Positions 8,447 through 17,419 of a stretch of DNA of 64,000 nucleotides are shown in pieces (the first letter of the stretch is position 1; every line of letters begins with the position of its first letter). Where the stretch lies: assembly GCF_022842375.1 (NCBI RefSeq), contig NZ_JALHPR010000024.1:1-64000 (forward strand), in the 5' to 3' direction. This DNA is from Elioraea sp. (GTDB lineage Bacteria; Pseudomonadota; Alphaproteobacteria; Acetobacterales; Acetobacteraceae). The position numbers were made by a program, and so were the translations under genes. A model generated the notes under the pieces. The model made no database searches. It was not told the DNA's origin and saw nothing but the letters and a program-made list of their open reading frames with translations.

Positions 8447-9703
8447 ATGACGCGACCCCACCCGGCCCCGATCGCACGCGCCGATGCAGCGTTGCTGATC
8501 GTCGCATTGGCCGCCGTCACGTCGCTGTCGAACTTCCACCGCGCCTCGCTCGCCGTGATCGCGCCTGAGCTGTCGGCGGAACTGGGCCTCGATGCGGCCT
8601 CGCTCGGGCTCGCGAACGGCGTGTTCTTCCTGGCCCTTGGCCTGATGCAGATCCCCGTGGGCCTGCTGTTCGACAGGATCGGCGCGCGCGCGACGGTCGC
8701 TGCCCTCGGCCTCGTCACATTCGCCGGCGCCATCGGCCATGCGGCAGCGACCGATGCCGCGGAGGTGATCGCCGCGCGCTTCGTGCTCGGCGTCGGCTCG
8801 GCGGCGAGCTTCATGAGCGCTGTGTATCTCTGCTCGCGCTGGTTCGGCCCCGCACGGCTTGCCGGAACCGTCAGCCGCGTCTTCGCGCTGAGCCAGGCGG
8901 GAACGCTGCTGGCCGGCACCCCGCTCGCTGCGGCCAGTGCCGTGATCGGCTGGCGCGGCGCGTTCCTCGCGGTCGCTGCGCTCACCGCGTTGATCGGCCT
9001 CCTGTTCCACCGCATCGTGCGTGACGATCCGCCGGGCATCGTGCCGGCCCCGCGGCGGGCGGAGCGTGCCGGCGCTGTGCTTGCCGGCCTCGGCGCGGTG
9101 CTGCGCACGCGGGGGCTGTTCCCGATCCTTGCGATCCACGGCTTTGCCTATGCCTCCGCCGCGGTGGTCCTCACCCTCTGGGCGGGGCCGTATCTCGCCG
9201 ATGTGCATGGGCTCGGGCCGATCGGTCGCGGCAACGTGATGCTGGCCATGTCGCTCGCCCAGGCCGGCGGGACGCTGCTGGTCGGCCCGCTCGACCTCAG
9301 GTTCAACACGCGGAAGTGGATCGTCGTGCCGGGGGCATGCGTGACGCTGGCGATCCTCGCATTGCTGGCCGCCTTTCCGGCCATGCCCGCGGCGGCCAGC
9401 ATCGCGTTGCTCGTCCTTTTGTGTGGGACCACGACCTACAGCGTCATCACCGTGAGCCATGGCAGGAGCCTCTTTCCAGACCACCTCGCAGGCCGCGGCG
9501 TCACCACCGTGAACATCGCCCAGGTGGGGGGCGCGGCGCTGCTCCCCGTGCTGACGGGCAGCGCCGTGACGCATGTCGGCGCGGGCGCGGTCCCAGCCCC
9601 GCCTGGTGCGTACGGTGCCTGCTTCGGCGTGATCGCGCTCTGCCTCGGCGCTGGGCTGCTCGTGTATGCGCTTCGCGCGCGTGATGCGAAGCCGAGACAC
9701 TGA
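8447..9703 (+). CDS. Major facilitator superfamily transporter
   Basis: A roughly 418-residue hydrophobic protein with about 12 membrane segments. The MFS loop motif is seen as GLLFDRIGARATV between TM2 and TM3, and SNFHRASLAVIAPELSAELGL resembles the start of the NarK/organic-anion-like branch. I chose the ATG at 8447 (MTRPHP); ATGs at 8435 and 8411 are in frame. It stands alone, divergent from the GNAT gene. Substrate unknown. Confidence 0.82.
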   Translation: MTRPHPAPIARADAALLIVALAAVTSLSNFHRASLAVIAPELSAELGLDAASLGLANGVFFLALGLMQIPVGLLFDRIGARATVAALGLVTFAGAIGHAAATDAAEVIAARFVLGVGSAASFMSAVYLCSRWFGPARLAGTVSRVFALSQAGTLLAGTPLAAASAVIGWRGAFLAVAALTALIGLLFHRIVRDDPPGIVPAPRRAERAGAVLAGLGAVLRTRGLFPILAIHGFAYASAAVVLTLWAGPYLADVHGLGPIGRGNVMLAMSLAQAGGTLLVGPLDLRFNTRKWIVVPGACVTLAILALLAAFPAMPAAASIALLVLLCGTTTYSVITVSHGRSLFPDHLAGRGVTTVNIAQVGGAALLPVLTGSAVTHVGAGAVPAPPGAYGACFGVIALCLGAGLLVYALRARDAKPRH

Positions 9704-9748
9704 GCGGCCCGATCGCGGATCTGTTATTGCAATACGATGATGGTACCG

Positions 9749-9764
9749 TGACAAGCTTTTGTCA
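9749..9764. promoter_or_regulatory. Inverted repeat abutting the start codon of the membrane-protein gene
   Basis: TGACAA-gctt-TTGTCA is a perfect 6-bp inverted repeat whose last base is the A of the ATG at 9764. It occupies the position of the ribosome-binding site and no other Shine-Dalgarno is visible. It sits in an unusually AT-rich 60-bp gap, so an operator or a translation-limiting hairpin are both possible. Confidence 0.35.
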
Positions 9765-10615
9765 TGGACCGGGGACTGCTTCGCGACACGTTGCTTTTCA
9801 CGGCATTCACCGTCGCCGTTGCGGTCGCGGCCCTTGCGCGGCATCCGGATGAATGGCTGATCGGCGAGGACGGGTTCCTCGAGACACTTTCGGCGCTGCT
9901 CTACGCCACGGCCTTCTTCCTTGGCGGCGCGACGTTGCTGCGCCTTCGCCGTACTGCGCACTCAGCCCTGTGGTTCATCACTCCCTTCGGCCTGCTCTGC
10001 GCGCTCGACGAGATCAGCTTCGGCACGCGCCTGTTCGGCTATGACGCACCCCCGCTCAAGGGCGGCGGCGAGTTCGATGGCGCGCATGACCTGATCATCC
10101 TGGCGAAGCGGGAACTCCTCGGCCTTGACCAGGGCGATGCGCTGCTGCTGCTTGGCTGTGCCACCCTGATCGCTCTCGGCGCGACCGTGCTGCTCCGCCG
10201 ACGCCTGGTTGCCGCAGCGCACGCCGTGCTTGCAGACCCCGTGTTGTTGCGCGTGGCCGCCTGCATTTCCTTCCTCGTTGGTTCCCAGGCGCTCGACATC
10301 GAGCTCGTGACCATTCCGAAGCAGATGTACCTCGAGGAATGGGGCGAAACCTCGGGCGGGTTCTGGCTGCTCGCCGCCGCCGTCGCCGCACGCAGGCCCG
10401 CCGCCATTCCGCATCACCGCGCGCGGCCCAAGCACCGTCACGCGATCAGCGCGACCACCCCGACGGCGACGAGGATGCTGTACGCAACCACGCGGAACGA
10501 TGCCTGGCCGACGCGGCCGAACAGCGCCGCGCCCACGCGCACGAATGCGAGCAGCACCGGTACGAGCAGTGCGACCTTCACCAGCACCTCGGCCGTGAAC
10601 AGCCCGCCGACATAG
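9764..10615 (+). CDS. Predicted integral membrane protein with doubtful C-terminal extension
   Basis: Residues 1-220 contain about six hydrophobic helices with acidic loop motifs EDGFLETLSALLYA and ALDEISFGTRLFG, a pattern seen in uncharacterised membrane proteins. After ARRPAAIPHHRARPKHRHA the frame continues for about 58 Thr/Ser/Arg-rich residues, which are simply antisense to the 3' end of the convergent tauE gene. Either the natural stop has been lost or the two genes truly overlap by 178 bp. Function unknown. Confidence 0.6.
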   Translation: MDRGLLRDTLLFTAFTVAVAVAALARHPDEWLIGEDGFLETLSALLYATAFFLGGATLLRLRRTAHSALWFITPFGLLCALDEISFGTRLFGYDAPPLKGGGEFDGAHDLIILAKRELLGLDQGDALLLLGCATLIALGATVLLRRRLVAAAHAVLADPVLLRVAACISFLVGSQALDIELVTIPKQMYLEEWGETSGGFWLLAAAVAARRPAAIPHHRARPKHRHAISATTPTATRMLYATTRNDAWPTRPNSAAPTRTNASSTGTSSATFTSTSAVNSPPT

Positions 10616-11193
10616 GGCGGGATGAGCGAGACGAGGCCGAGGATGGCAAAGAACAGGATCAGGTTCGCCCGGTGCTCGCGCGCCTCCTCCGTTCCCGCCA
10701 GCAGGTAGACGATCACGGGCGGCCCGCTCATCCCGGTGGAGCCCTTCATCAGCCCCGCCGTGGCGCCGACGGCCATGGTGAGCGGAAGCGGGCGAGAGCC
10801 GCGATACCGCCAGCCGCTCGCCAGCACCCCGCCGAACACGAGGACGAGCCCGCCCATCACACGCGTCAGAATCTCGGGGTCGGCCACGAACAGCACCCAG
10901 GCGCCGAAGGGCACCATGGCGCAGGCGGCGAAGGCCATCGGGAAGGCGACGCGGCGGTTGACGTGCTGCCAGGCGCCGAACAGCAGCTGGCTGCCGATCA
11001 GCGCCTCCATCAGCAACATCGCCGGCACGCCGACGGTGGGGCCCCAGAGGACGCTGTAGACGGGGGCAAGCGTGATGGCGGTGCCGAAGCCGGCGAAGCC
11101 ACGCATGATGCCCGCGACCGCCGTCGCCGCCGCGGCCACGCCCAGCCGCCAGTCGACCGCCGCGAGCAGCGCCTCGGCAACACCGCTGAGCAT
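10438..11193 (-). CDS. TauE/SafE-family sulfite/organosulfonate exporter-like protein
   Basis: The 251-residue protein has about eight membrane segments with the family motifs GIMRGFAGFGTAI near the N-terminus and AGLMKGSTGMSGPPVIVYLL in the middle. These form the two-fold repeat of TauE/SafE (DUF81) transporters, which export sulfite, sulfoacetate or other anions. It begins 7 bp after the DUF3553 gene, so the two are probably cotranscribed. Confidence 0.88.
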   Translation of the reverse strand: MLSGVAEALLAAVDWRLGVAAAATAVAGIMRGFAGFGTAITLAPVYSVLWGPTVGVPAMLLMEALIGSQLLFGAWQHVNRRVAFPMAFAACAMVPFGAWVLFVADPEILTRVMGGLVLVFGGVLASGWRYRGSRPLPLTMAVGATAGLMKGSTGMSGPPVIVYLLAGTEEAREHRANLILFFAILGLVSLIPPYVGGLFTAEVLVKVALLVPVLLAFVRVGAALFGRVGQASFRVVAYSILVAVGVVALIA

Positions 11194-11200
11194 CAGCGAT

Positions 11201-11383
11201 TCACCACGGCTGGGTGGCGTCGAGCGGCTCGAGCGGCACCACGGCGGTGTTCACCAGCACCTTGCCGGCATGCTCGAAATTCACCGTCACCCGGTCGCCG
11301 ACCACGCTCTGCACCTGGCCCTCGCCCCATTCGGGGCGTTCGGGGTGGCGCACGCGCTGGCCAGGGACGAGGTGGGAGGGCAC
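11201..11383 (-). CDS. DUF3553 small protein
   Basis: This 60-residue gene is hidden inside a longer shadow ORF of the track (11201-12340). The product VPSHLVPGQRVRHPERPEWG...VTVNFEHAGKV...VVPLEPLD matches DUF3553, an SH3-like or CarD/Tudor-like small domain common in alphaproteobacteria and also found fused to UvrD-type helicases. The start is a GTG at 11383; no strong Shine-Dalgarno is visible. It precedes tauE by 7 bp. Function unknown. Confidence 0.75.
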   Translation of the reverse strand: MPSHLVPGQRVRHPERPEWGEGQVQSVVGDRVTVNFEHAGKVLVNTAVVPLEPLDATQPW

Positions 11384-11530
11384 GGCGGAAAGGATAGGCG
11401 GTCGCCGCCGGCCGCACCACACCCCGAAGCCACCGGGCCGCGCCACCGCCCGGTCGGGTTGCCGGGGCCGCGCCCCCCGCCTAGCATCCCTCGCAGCGGC
11501 ACGCCGAGGCCGCAATGGGAGGATCCAGGC

Positions 11531-12508
11531 ATGGCGGGAATGAACAGGCGCGCTGCGCTTGCGGGCATGGGGGCTGCGCTGCTGGCGCGCCCGGCGCTGG
11601 GGCAGTCCGGCTGGCCCACCGGGCCGATCAGGATCATCGTTCCCTTCCCGCCCGGCGGCAGCACCGATGCCGTCGCGCGCCTCGCCTCTCCTGGCCTGCA
11701 GCAGGCACTCGGCGTTCCCATCGTGATCGAGAACCGCGCCGGGGCGGCCGGCAGCATCGGCACCAGTGCCGTTGCCCGCGCCGAGCCCGACGGCAATACT
11801 TGGCTGCTGACGTTCGACAGCCATGCGGTGCTCGAGGCATTGCTGCCGTCGCTGAACTTCAGCCCCGAGCGCGACCTCGTGCCGGTGATGCATATCGGCG
11901 GCGCCCCCTACGTCCTTGCCACCAGGCCGGACAAGCCCTTCCGCACGATCGCGGATGTGGTCGCGGCGGCCAAGGCACGGCCGGATGCGGTGAGCTTCGG
12001 GTCCACCGGAAACGGCACGGTCGGGCATCTCGCGATGACACTGCTCGGCCAGCGCGCCGACGTGCGCCTCACCCACATCGCCTATCGCGGCGGCGGCCCT
12101 GCCGTAACGGATGCGGTGGCCGGCAACATCGACCTCATCATCGGCTCCGCAGCCGTGCTGAACCCACAGATCGCCGGCGGCAGGCTTCGCGCCGTGGTGC
12201 AGATGGGGTCGGAGCGCCTGTCGGCACTCGCCGACACGCCGACGATGCAGCAATCGGGCTTCGACGGTTTCCTCGCCGAGGCCTGGTGGGCCGTGTTCGC
12301 TCCGGCGCGCACGCCGGCCCCGGTGATCGAGCGGTTCCATGGCGCCCTCGTCACGGCGTTCCGGGAGCCGAAGGTGGTCGAGACCATGACCACGGCACAG
12401 CAGGCACGGATCGTGCTATCCTCGCCCGACGAGGCAGCCCGCTTCGTTGCCCGCGAGGTCGAGGTGTGGGGCAAGGTGGTGCGCGACAACCAGATCAAGC
12501 CGGACTGA
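11531..12508 (+). CDS. Orphan TctC/Bug-type solute-binding protein
   Basis: The product is 325 residues from the ATG at 11531, with GGGAGG upstream. The N-terminus MAGMNRRAALAGMGAALLARPALGQ is a Tat-like or Sec signal peptide. WPTGPIRIIVPFPPGGSTDAVAR and THIAYRGGGPAVTDAVAGNIDLI are Bug motifs. No tctA or tctB is adjacent, so it either feeds a remote TTT permease or is one of the orphan Bug receptors common in this group. Confidence 0.9.
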   Translation: MAGMNRRAALAGMGAALLARPALGQSGWPTGPIRIIVPFPPGGSTDAVARLASPGLQQALGVPIVIENRAGAAGSIGTSAVARAEPDGNTWLLTFDSHAVLEALLPSLNFSPERDLVPVMHIGGAPYVLATRPDKPFRTIADVVAAAKARPDAVSFGSTGNGTVGHLAMTLLGQRADVRLTHIAYRGGGPAVTDAVAGNIDLIIGSAAVLNPQIAGGRLRAVVQMGSERLSALADTPTMQQSGFDGFLAEAWWAVFAPARTPAPVIERFHGALVTAFREPKVVETMTTAQQARIVLSSPDEAARFVAREVEVWGKVVRDNQIKPD

Positions 12509-12540
12509 CCGGGCGGCGAAACGGCGCTGCCTGGTCAGTC
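12503..12540. terminator. Convergent terminator-like hairpin
   Basis: GACTGACC at 12503-12510 pairs with GGTCAGTC at 12533-12540, and the stem extends by GGC/GCC with one wobble, overlapping the TGA of the orphan tctC. It lies in the 39-bp gap between convergent genes. A T-tract is not strong (CGTTCCT). Confidence 0.45.
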
Positions 12541-12547
12541 GTTCCTG

Positions 12548-13507
12548 CTACCTTGCCCAGGGGTTGCGGCGACCGGCGGGGCGTGCCGGCTGGGCGGGCG
12601 GCACAGCCCAGGGCGCCTCCCATGCTGGCCTGCCGGCCCCGTCCGCGACGGTGATCGCGGCCAGCGCCGCCACACGCTGCGCCACCGTCGGGTGCGTGCG
12701 GAACCAGCGGAGCCAGCGTGGCCCGCGCGCCGTCATGCGCTCGAAATCATCGCCCTGGATGCGCTCGAGCCTTCTCAGCGCCGCGGCGAGCGCTGCCGGC
12801 TCGCCTGTCAGCTCCGCGGCCCCGGCATCGGCCAGGAACTCGCGCGCGCGGGTGAGCGAAAGCGTCAGCAGGTCCGCCACCAGCGGCGAGAGGATCAGCA
12901 GCACGGGCAGCAACGGATGCGCCCCGATCGCGCCGAAGCCGGCGAAGATCGCCACGATCAGCCCGGCCTGCGCCATCGCCCGGGTGGCGGTGGCAGCGAT
13001 CGTGGCGAGCCTGAGCACGAACAGGTCGCCATCGCGCACATGGCTCACCTCATGCGCGAGCACGGCGGCAAGCTCCTCCGGCGGCAGCGCCTCGACCAGC
13101 GCGCGCGTCACCCCGATGCCGGGCGCTGCCATGGTGCCGGCGGCGATGGCCTGCAGATGCCGCTGCGGCAGCAGCCAGAGCCGCGGCGCGGCGGCGAGCC
13201 CGGCGCGGGCCGAGAGCGTGGCCAGCATCGCGTGCAGCCCCGGCGCCTGGAACGGCGAGAGCGGCACCGCACCGAGCGCCTGGCGGAACACCGCCTCGGA
13301 CGGCGCGGCCGACAGGACGAAGGTCATGGCCGCGAAACCGAGCCCGACTCCAAGTCCGAGCCCGCCTGCCGCAAGGTGGCCGATCGCTGCGGCCAGACCC
13401 GCCAGGGCAGTCAGGATCAGCGCGGTCTCCAGCCTGTTCCTCGCCCGGCTGCGGGCGAGCAGCGCACGGTCGGTCGTCTGGCGGGGCCGTGGCGGCAGCT
13501 GTTGCAT
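12548..13507 (-). CDS. M48-family membrane zinc metalloprotease (HtpX-like)
   Basis: The 319-residue protein has two hydrophobic helices near residues 27-70, then the zinc motif VLAHEVSHVRDGD (HExxH), two more helices, and the third ligand region LTRAREFLADAGAAELTGEP. This is the HtpX/M48B layout, a quality-control protease of the inner membrane. The C-terminus is proline-rich. It is divergent from manC with a 91-bp shared promoter gap that contains two CCCGAACAC direct repeats. Confidence 0.88.
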   Translation of the reverse strand: MQQLPPRPRQTTDRALLARSRARNRLETALILTALAGLAAAIGHLAAGGLGLGVGLGFAAMTFVLSAAPSEAVFRQALGAVPLSPFQAPGLHAMLATLSARAGLAAAPRLWLLPQRHLQAIAAGTMAAPGIGVTRALVEALPPEELAAVLAHEVSHVRDGDLFVLRLATIAATATRAMAQAGLIVAIFAGFGAIGAHPLLPVLLILSPLVADLLTLSLTRAREFLADAGAAELTGEPAALAAALRRLERIQGDDFERMTARGPRWLRWFRTHPTVAQRVAALAAITVADGAGRPAWEAPWAVPPAQPARPAGRRNPWAR

Positions 13508-13598
13508 CGCGCTGCTGGTGGTATCGCCTTAATCCCCGTGGCGCTATAGCTCCTGCGCCGCCCGAACACGGCACCCGAACACAGCAACGGTTCACGCC

Positions 13599-15035
13599 AT
13601 GTCCCTGACACGCCTTTCCCCTGTCATTCCGGTCATCCTCTCGGGCGGAACCGGCACCCGCCTCTGGCCGGCGAGCCGCGAGAGCCTGCCGAAGCAGCTC
13701 CTGCCCCTCGTCTCGGGCAGGACGATGATCGTCGAGACGGCGCTGCGCGCGCCGCCCGAGGCCGGGTTCGCCGCTCCCATCATTGTCTGCAACGAGGCGC
13801 ACCGGTTCATGGTGGGCGAACAGCTGCGCGAGGCGGGCGTCGCCGGCGCGCGGATCGTGCTCGAGCCCGAGGGTCGCAACAGCGCGCCCGCGATCGCCGC
13901 CGCCGCCGTGCTGGTGGCCGAGACCGATCCCGACGCCCCGCTCTGGATGATGGCGGCGGACGCCGCGATCATCGACATCCCCGCCCTGCACCGGGCCGTC
14001 GCCGCCGCCGCGGCGGCCGCGCGCGCGGGCCATGTCGTGACCTTCGGCATGACGCCGACCGCCGCGGAGACGGGCTATGGATATATCGAGACGGGGGCCG
14101 CACTCGCTGGCCTCGACGGTGTCCATGCCGTCGCGCGGTTCACCGAGAAGCCCGATGCCGCGACGGCGGAGGCCTTCCTCGCCGGGGGCAAGCACCTCTG
14201 GAACAGCGGCATGTTCCTGTTCACCGCAGCGACCCTGATCGCCGAGCTCGAGCGGCATGCGCCGGACGTGCTGACGGCCGTGCGTGCCGCCGTTGCCGCG
14301 CGCACCACCGATCTCGACTTCATCCGCCTCGACAAGGCGGCATTCGCCCGCGCTCCCTCGATCAGCCTCGACTATGCGGTGGCCGAGCGGACGACGAAGG
14401 CCGCCGTGGTGCCCGCATCGCTCGGCTGGTCGGACGTCGGCTCGTGGGCAGCGCTGTGGGAGCTCGCCGCGAAGGACGCCTCGGGCAATGCCGCGGTCGG
14501 CAACGTCCTGATCGAGGACAGCCGCAACAGCTACGTCCGCAGCGACGGGCCGCTGGTCGCGGTTCTCGGGCTCGAGGATGCCATCGTGGTCGCGACCGAG
14601 GACGCGGTGCTCGCCATGCCGCGAAGCCGTGCGCAGGACGTCAAGCGCATCGTCGACCGGCTGAAGGCGGCGAAGCGGCGCGAAGCGACCGAGCACAAGC
14701 GGATGTACCGCCCCTGGGGCTTCTACGAGGGCCTGATCATGGGCGAGCGGTTCCAGGTCAAGCGCATCGTCGTGAAGCCGGGCGGGCGACTGTCGCTGCA
14801 GAAGCACATGCACCGGGCCGAGCACTGGGTGGTGGTGAACGGCACGGCGGAAGTGACGCGCGACGACGAGGTGCTGCTGGTGCGCGAGAACGAAAGCGTC
14901 TACCTGCCGCTCGGCTGCGTCCATCGCCTGGTGAACCAGGGCAAGATCCCGCTCGCACTGATCGAGGTGCAGTCGGGTCCCTATCTCGGGGAGGACGACA
15001 TCGTCCGCCTCGAGGACGTGTACGGGCGAGGCTAG
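13599..15035 (+). CDS. manC: Mannose-1-phosphate guanylyltransferase / mannose-6-phosphate isomerase
   Basis: The bifunctional 478-residue enzyme has the pyrophosphorylase signature VILSGGTGTRLWPASRESLPKQLLPL, the sugar-phosphate motif FTEKPD, and WNSGMFLF. The C-terminal type II PMI cupin begins RPWGFYEG and has the metal-site QKHMHRAEHWVVVNGTAEV. It makes GDP-mannose for LPS or exopolysaccharide. It is followed 6 bp later by an SDR gene. Confidence 0.95.
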   Translation: MSLTRLSPVIPVILSGGTGTRLWPASRESLPKQLLPLVSGRTMIVETALRAPPEAGFAAPIIVCNEAHRFMVGEQLREAGVAGARIVLEPEGRNSAPAIAAAAVLVAETDPDAPLWMMAADAAIIDIPALHRAVAAAAAAARAGHVVTFGMTPTAAETGYGYIETGAALAGLDGVHAVARFTEKPDAATAEAFLAGGKHLWNSGMFLFTAATLIAELERHAPDVLTAVRAAVAARTTDLDFIRLDKAAFARAPSISLDYAVAERTTKAAVVPASLGWSDVGSWAALWELAAKDASGNAAVGNVLIEDSRNSYVRSDGPLVAVLGLEDAIVVATEDAVLAMPRSRAQDVKRIVDRLKAAKRREATEHKRMYRPWGFYEGLIMGERFQVKRIVVKPGGRLSLQKHMHRAEHWVVVNGTAEVTRDDEVLLVRENESVYLPLGCVHRLVNQGKIPLALIEVQSGPYLGEDDIVRLEDVYGRG

Positions 15036-15041
15036 CGGCCG

Positions 15042-15800
15042 ATGGATCTCGAGCTTCGCGGCAAGGTCGCCCTCGTCACCGGCGCGTCCGCCGGCCTCGG
15101 CCGTGCGATCGCGCGCGAGCTCGCGGCGGAAGGCGCACGGCTTGCCATCCTCGCCCGCCGCGAGGCATTGCTCGCCGAGGCAGCAGCCGAGATCGTCGCC
15201 GCCGGCGCCGAGCCACCCCTCGTGATCGTGGCAGACGTGACCGATCCGGCGACGGCCGACCATGCGCGCGACTCCGTCACCGCCCGCTTCGGGCGCTGCG
15301 ACATCCTCGTCAACAACGCCGGCGGCTCGCGCCCGCAAGTCGGGCTCGGCGACGATGCGGCGTGGGAGGAGGCGATGGCGCTGAACTTCACCGCCGGGCG
15401 CCGCATCACGCACGCGATCGTTCCGCTGATGCAGCAGCATCGATTCGGCCGCATCGTAAACCTCACCGGCCAGGACGAGCCCTTCAACGTCAATGCCGCC
15501 AACGCGCCGAACGGGGCGGTGCATATCTGGGCCAAGGCCCTGTCGCGCGCTCTCGGGTCTGACGGCATCACCGTGAACTCGATCGCACCAGGCCGCATCC
15601 ATTCCGAGCAGATCGACCAGCGCGTGATGCCGACCGAGGAAAGCCGGCGTGCGTGGGTGGCAGCGAACGTGCCGGTCGGCTACATCGGCGAGCCGCGCGA
15701 CCTCGCCGTGCTCGTGGCCTTCCTCGCCTCGCCGGTTGCCCGCTACATCACCGGCCAGGTGATCCATGTCGATGGTGGAACGCGGCGGTTCAGCCATTAG
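15042..15800 (+). CDS. SDR-family protein lacking the canonical catalytic Tyr/Lys
   Basis: The 252-residue product has the SDR cofactor motif VTGASAGLGRAIA and NNAGG, and ends with the usual GQVIHVDGG. The active-site region reads NAANAPNGAVHIWAKAL: aligned to the conserved helix leading to GITVNSIAPG, the YxxxK pair appears to be replaced by Ala and Asn. It could belong to a divergent SDR branch using other residues, or be a non-reductase. It is closely spaced after manC, so it may act in sugar or envelope metabolism. Confidence 0.8.
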   Translation: MDLELRGKVALVTGASAGLGRAIARELAAEGARLAILARREALLAEAAAEIVAAGAEPPLVIVADVTDPATADHARDSVTARFGRCDILVNNAGGSRPQVGLGDDAAWEEAMALNFTAGRRITHAIVPLMQQHRFGRIVNLTGQDEPFNVNAANAPNGAVHIWAKALSRALGSDGITVNSIAPGRIHSEQIDQRVMPTEESRRAWVAANVPVGYIGEPRDLAVLVAFLASPVARYITGQVIHVDGGTRRFSH

Positions 15801-15823
15801 GACCAGCCTGCTACGGTGCCTCC

Positions 15824-17410
15824 GTGCACACGCTCGAAGTCGTCCTCTTCCTGATCGCCGCCGCCCTGCCACTCGCGCTCATCGCGCGGTGGCTGGCGCT
15901 GCCTTATGCGGTGGCCCTCGTGATCGGCGGCATGGCGCTCGCCGTCGTGCCGTTCCTGCCGGAAGTCAGGGTCGAGCCGAGCTTCGTGTTGACCTTCTTC
16001 CTGCCGCCGCTGCTGCAATCCGCTGCCTTCTTCATGCCGTGGCGGGCCTTCAAGGCCAATCTCCGCCCGATCCTGATGCTCGCCGTCGGGCTCGTGCTGT
16101 TCACCACGCTGCTCGTGGGCGTCGCTGCGAAGCTGCTGCTGCCTGACCTGCCCTGGGCCGTCTGCTTCGCGCTTGGCGCGATCGTCTCGCCGCCCGATGC
16201 GGTCGCCGCCGCCTCAGTGCTCGAGCGCCTGCGCATCCCCAAGCGCCTGCTCGTGATCCTTGAGGGCGAGAGCCTGGTGAACGATGCCTCCGGCCTCATC
16301 CTCTACAATTTCGCCATTGCCGCGGTGCTGACGGGCGGGTTCTCCGCCACGGAGGCGGCAGGGCGGTTCGTCGTCGTCGCCGCCGGTGGCATCGGCGTGG
16401 GGCTCCTTGTCGGGCTTGGCGCCGCCTGGGTGATCCGTCGCCTGCCGGAGACGATGCTGGTGATCACCACGTCCTTCCTCGCCGCCTACGCCGCCTATCT
16501 CCTGCCCGAGCGGATCGGCGCCTCCGGCGTGCTCGGCACCGTCTCCTGCGGCCTCGTGCTCGGCTGGCGCGCGCCGAAGGACCTTACCCCCCGCGCGCGG
16601 ATCGAGGGCAAGGCGACGTGGGATGTCGCGGTCTACCTGCTGAACAGCGCGCTGTTCCTGCTGATCGGCATGAGCCTCGACGAGCTGGTCGAGCGGATCG
16701 AGCGGCAATCGCTGGTAGAGATGCTCCTGATCGGACTCGTGATCTCCGCCGTCACCATCCTCGTGCGGTTCGTCTGGGTGTTCCCTGCCGCCTGGCTTGC
16801 ACGCGCCGTTTTGCCGCCACTGAAGCGGCGCGATCCGCTGCCGTCATGGCGCGTGCTCACCGTCCTCTCCTGGGCCGGCATGCGCGGCGTCGTCAGCCTG
16901 GCCGCCGCCCTCGCAATCCCCGAGCGGCTGCCGGACGGCACGCCCTTCCCGGGTCGCGACATCGTCCTGGTGCTGACCTTCGTCGTGATCCTCATCACGC
17001 TGGTCGGCCAGGCGACGACGCTCGGGCCACTGATCCGCCGCCTCGGCGTCACCCGCCCCGGGGCGGAGACTGACCCGCATGCCGAGACACGGACGCTGAT
17101 CGCCGACGTGGCACTCGCTCATCTCCGCGGCCGGGCGTCAGACCCGCTCGACGGTGCGATGGCGCACGACCTCCTGCCTGAGTTCGAGGCGCGCGCGGCA
17201 GCCGTGCGCGGCACGGGCGGCGCGGCGGCAGCGGCGGCCACCGCCCGTCTCTCGCTCTATCTGGAGACGAAACGGATCCAGCAGCGCGCGCTCGTGAAGC
17301 TCCAACGCGAGGGCAGGATCGAGGACGAGACGCTGCGGCATCTGCAGGAGGAGCTCGATTTCGACGAGCTCAGGATGCGGCGCGCCCTCGGCCAGGCCAC
17401 CGAGGACTAG
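15824..17410 (+). CDS. CPA1-family Na+/H+ antiporter
   Basis: From the GTG at 15824 (VHTLEVVLFLIAAALPLALIARWL) the product is 528 residues with about 12 membrane helices. FFLPPLLQSAAFFMPW, AIVSPPDAVAAASVLERL and EGESLVNDASGLILYNF are the ion-binding and NhaP/NhaK signature motifs. The cytoplasmic tail of roughly 120 residues is Arg/Glu/Ala-rich. The longer track ORF begins inside the SDR gene. It exchanges Na+ or K+ for protons. Confidence 0.9.
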   Translation: MHTLEVVLFLIAAALPLALIARWLALPYAVALVIGGMALAVVPFLPEVRVEPSFVLTFFLPPLLQSAAFFMPWRAFKANLRPILMLAVGLVLFTTLLVGVAAKLLLPDLPWAVCFALGAIVSPPDAVAAASVLERLRIPKRLLVILEGESLVNDASGLILYNFAIAAVLTGGFSATEAAGRFVVVAAGGIGVGLLVGLGAAWVIRRLPETMLVITTSFLAAYAAYLLPERIGASGVLGTVSCGLVLGWRAPKDLTPRARIEGKATWDVAVYLLNSALFLLIGMSLDELVERIERQSLVEMLLIGLVISAVTILVRFVWVFPAAWLARAVLPPLKRRDPLPSWRVLTVLSWAGMRGVVSLAAALAIPERLPDGTPFPGRDIVLVLTFVVILITLVGQATTLGPLIRRLGVTRPGAETDPHAETRTLIADVALAHLRGRASDPLDGAMAHDLLPEFEARAAAVRGTGGAAAAAATARLSLYLETKRIQQRALVKLQREGRIEDETLRHLQEELDFDELRMRRALGQATED

Positions 17411-17419
17411 ACACGCAGC

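Noticed and set aside
8336-9961. 541-codon minus-strand ORF opposite the MFS gene
   Set aside because: Arg/Glu/His-rich shadow with no domain; the MFS on the other strand has clear membrane helices and the R-rich loop motif.
13050-15872. 940-codon minus-strand ORF
   Set aside because: It is the antisense of manC and SDR. The translation is His/Arg/Asp-rich, has no family motif, and results from high GC in the third codon position.
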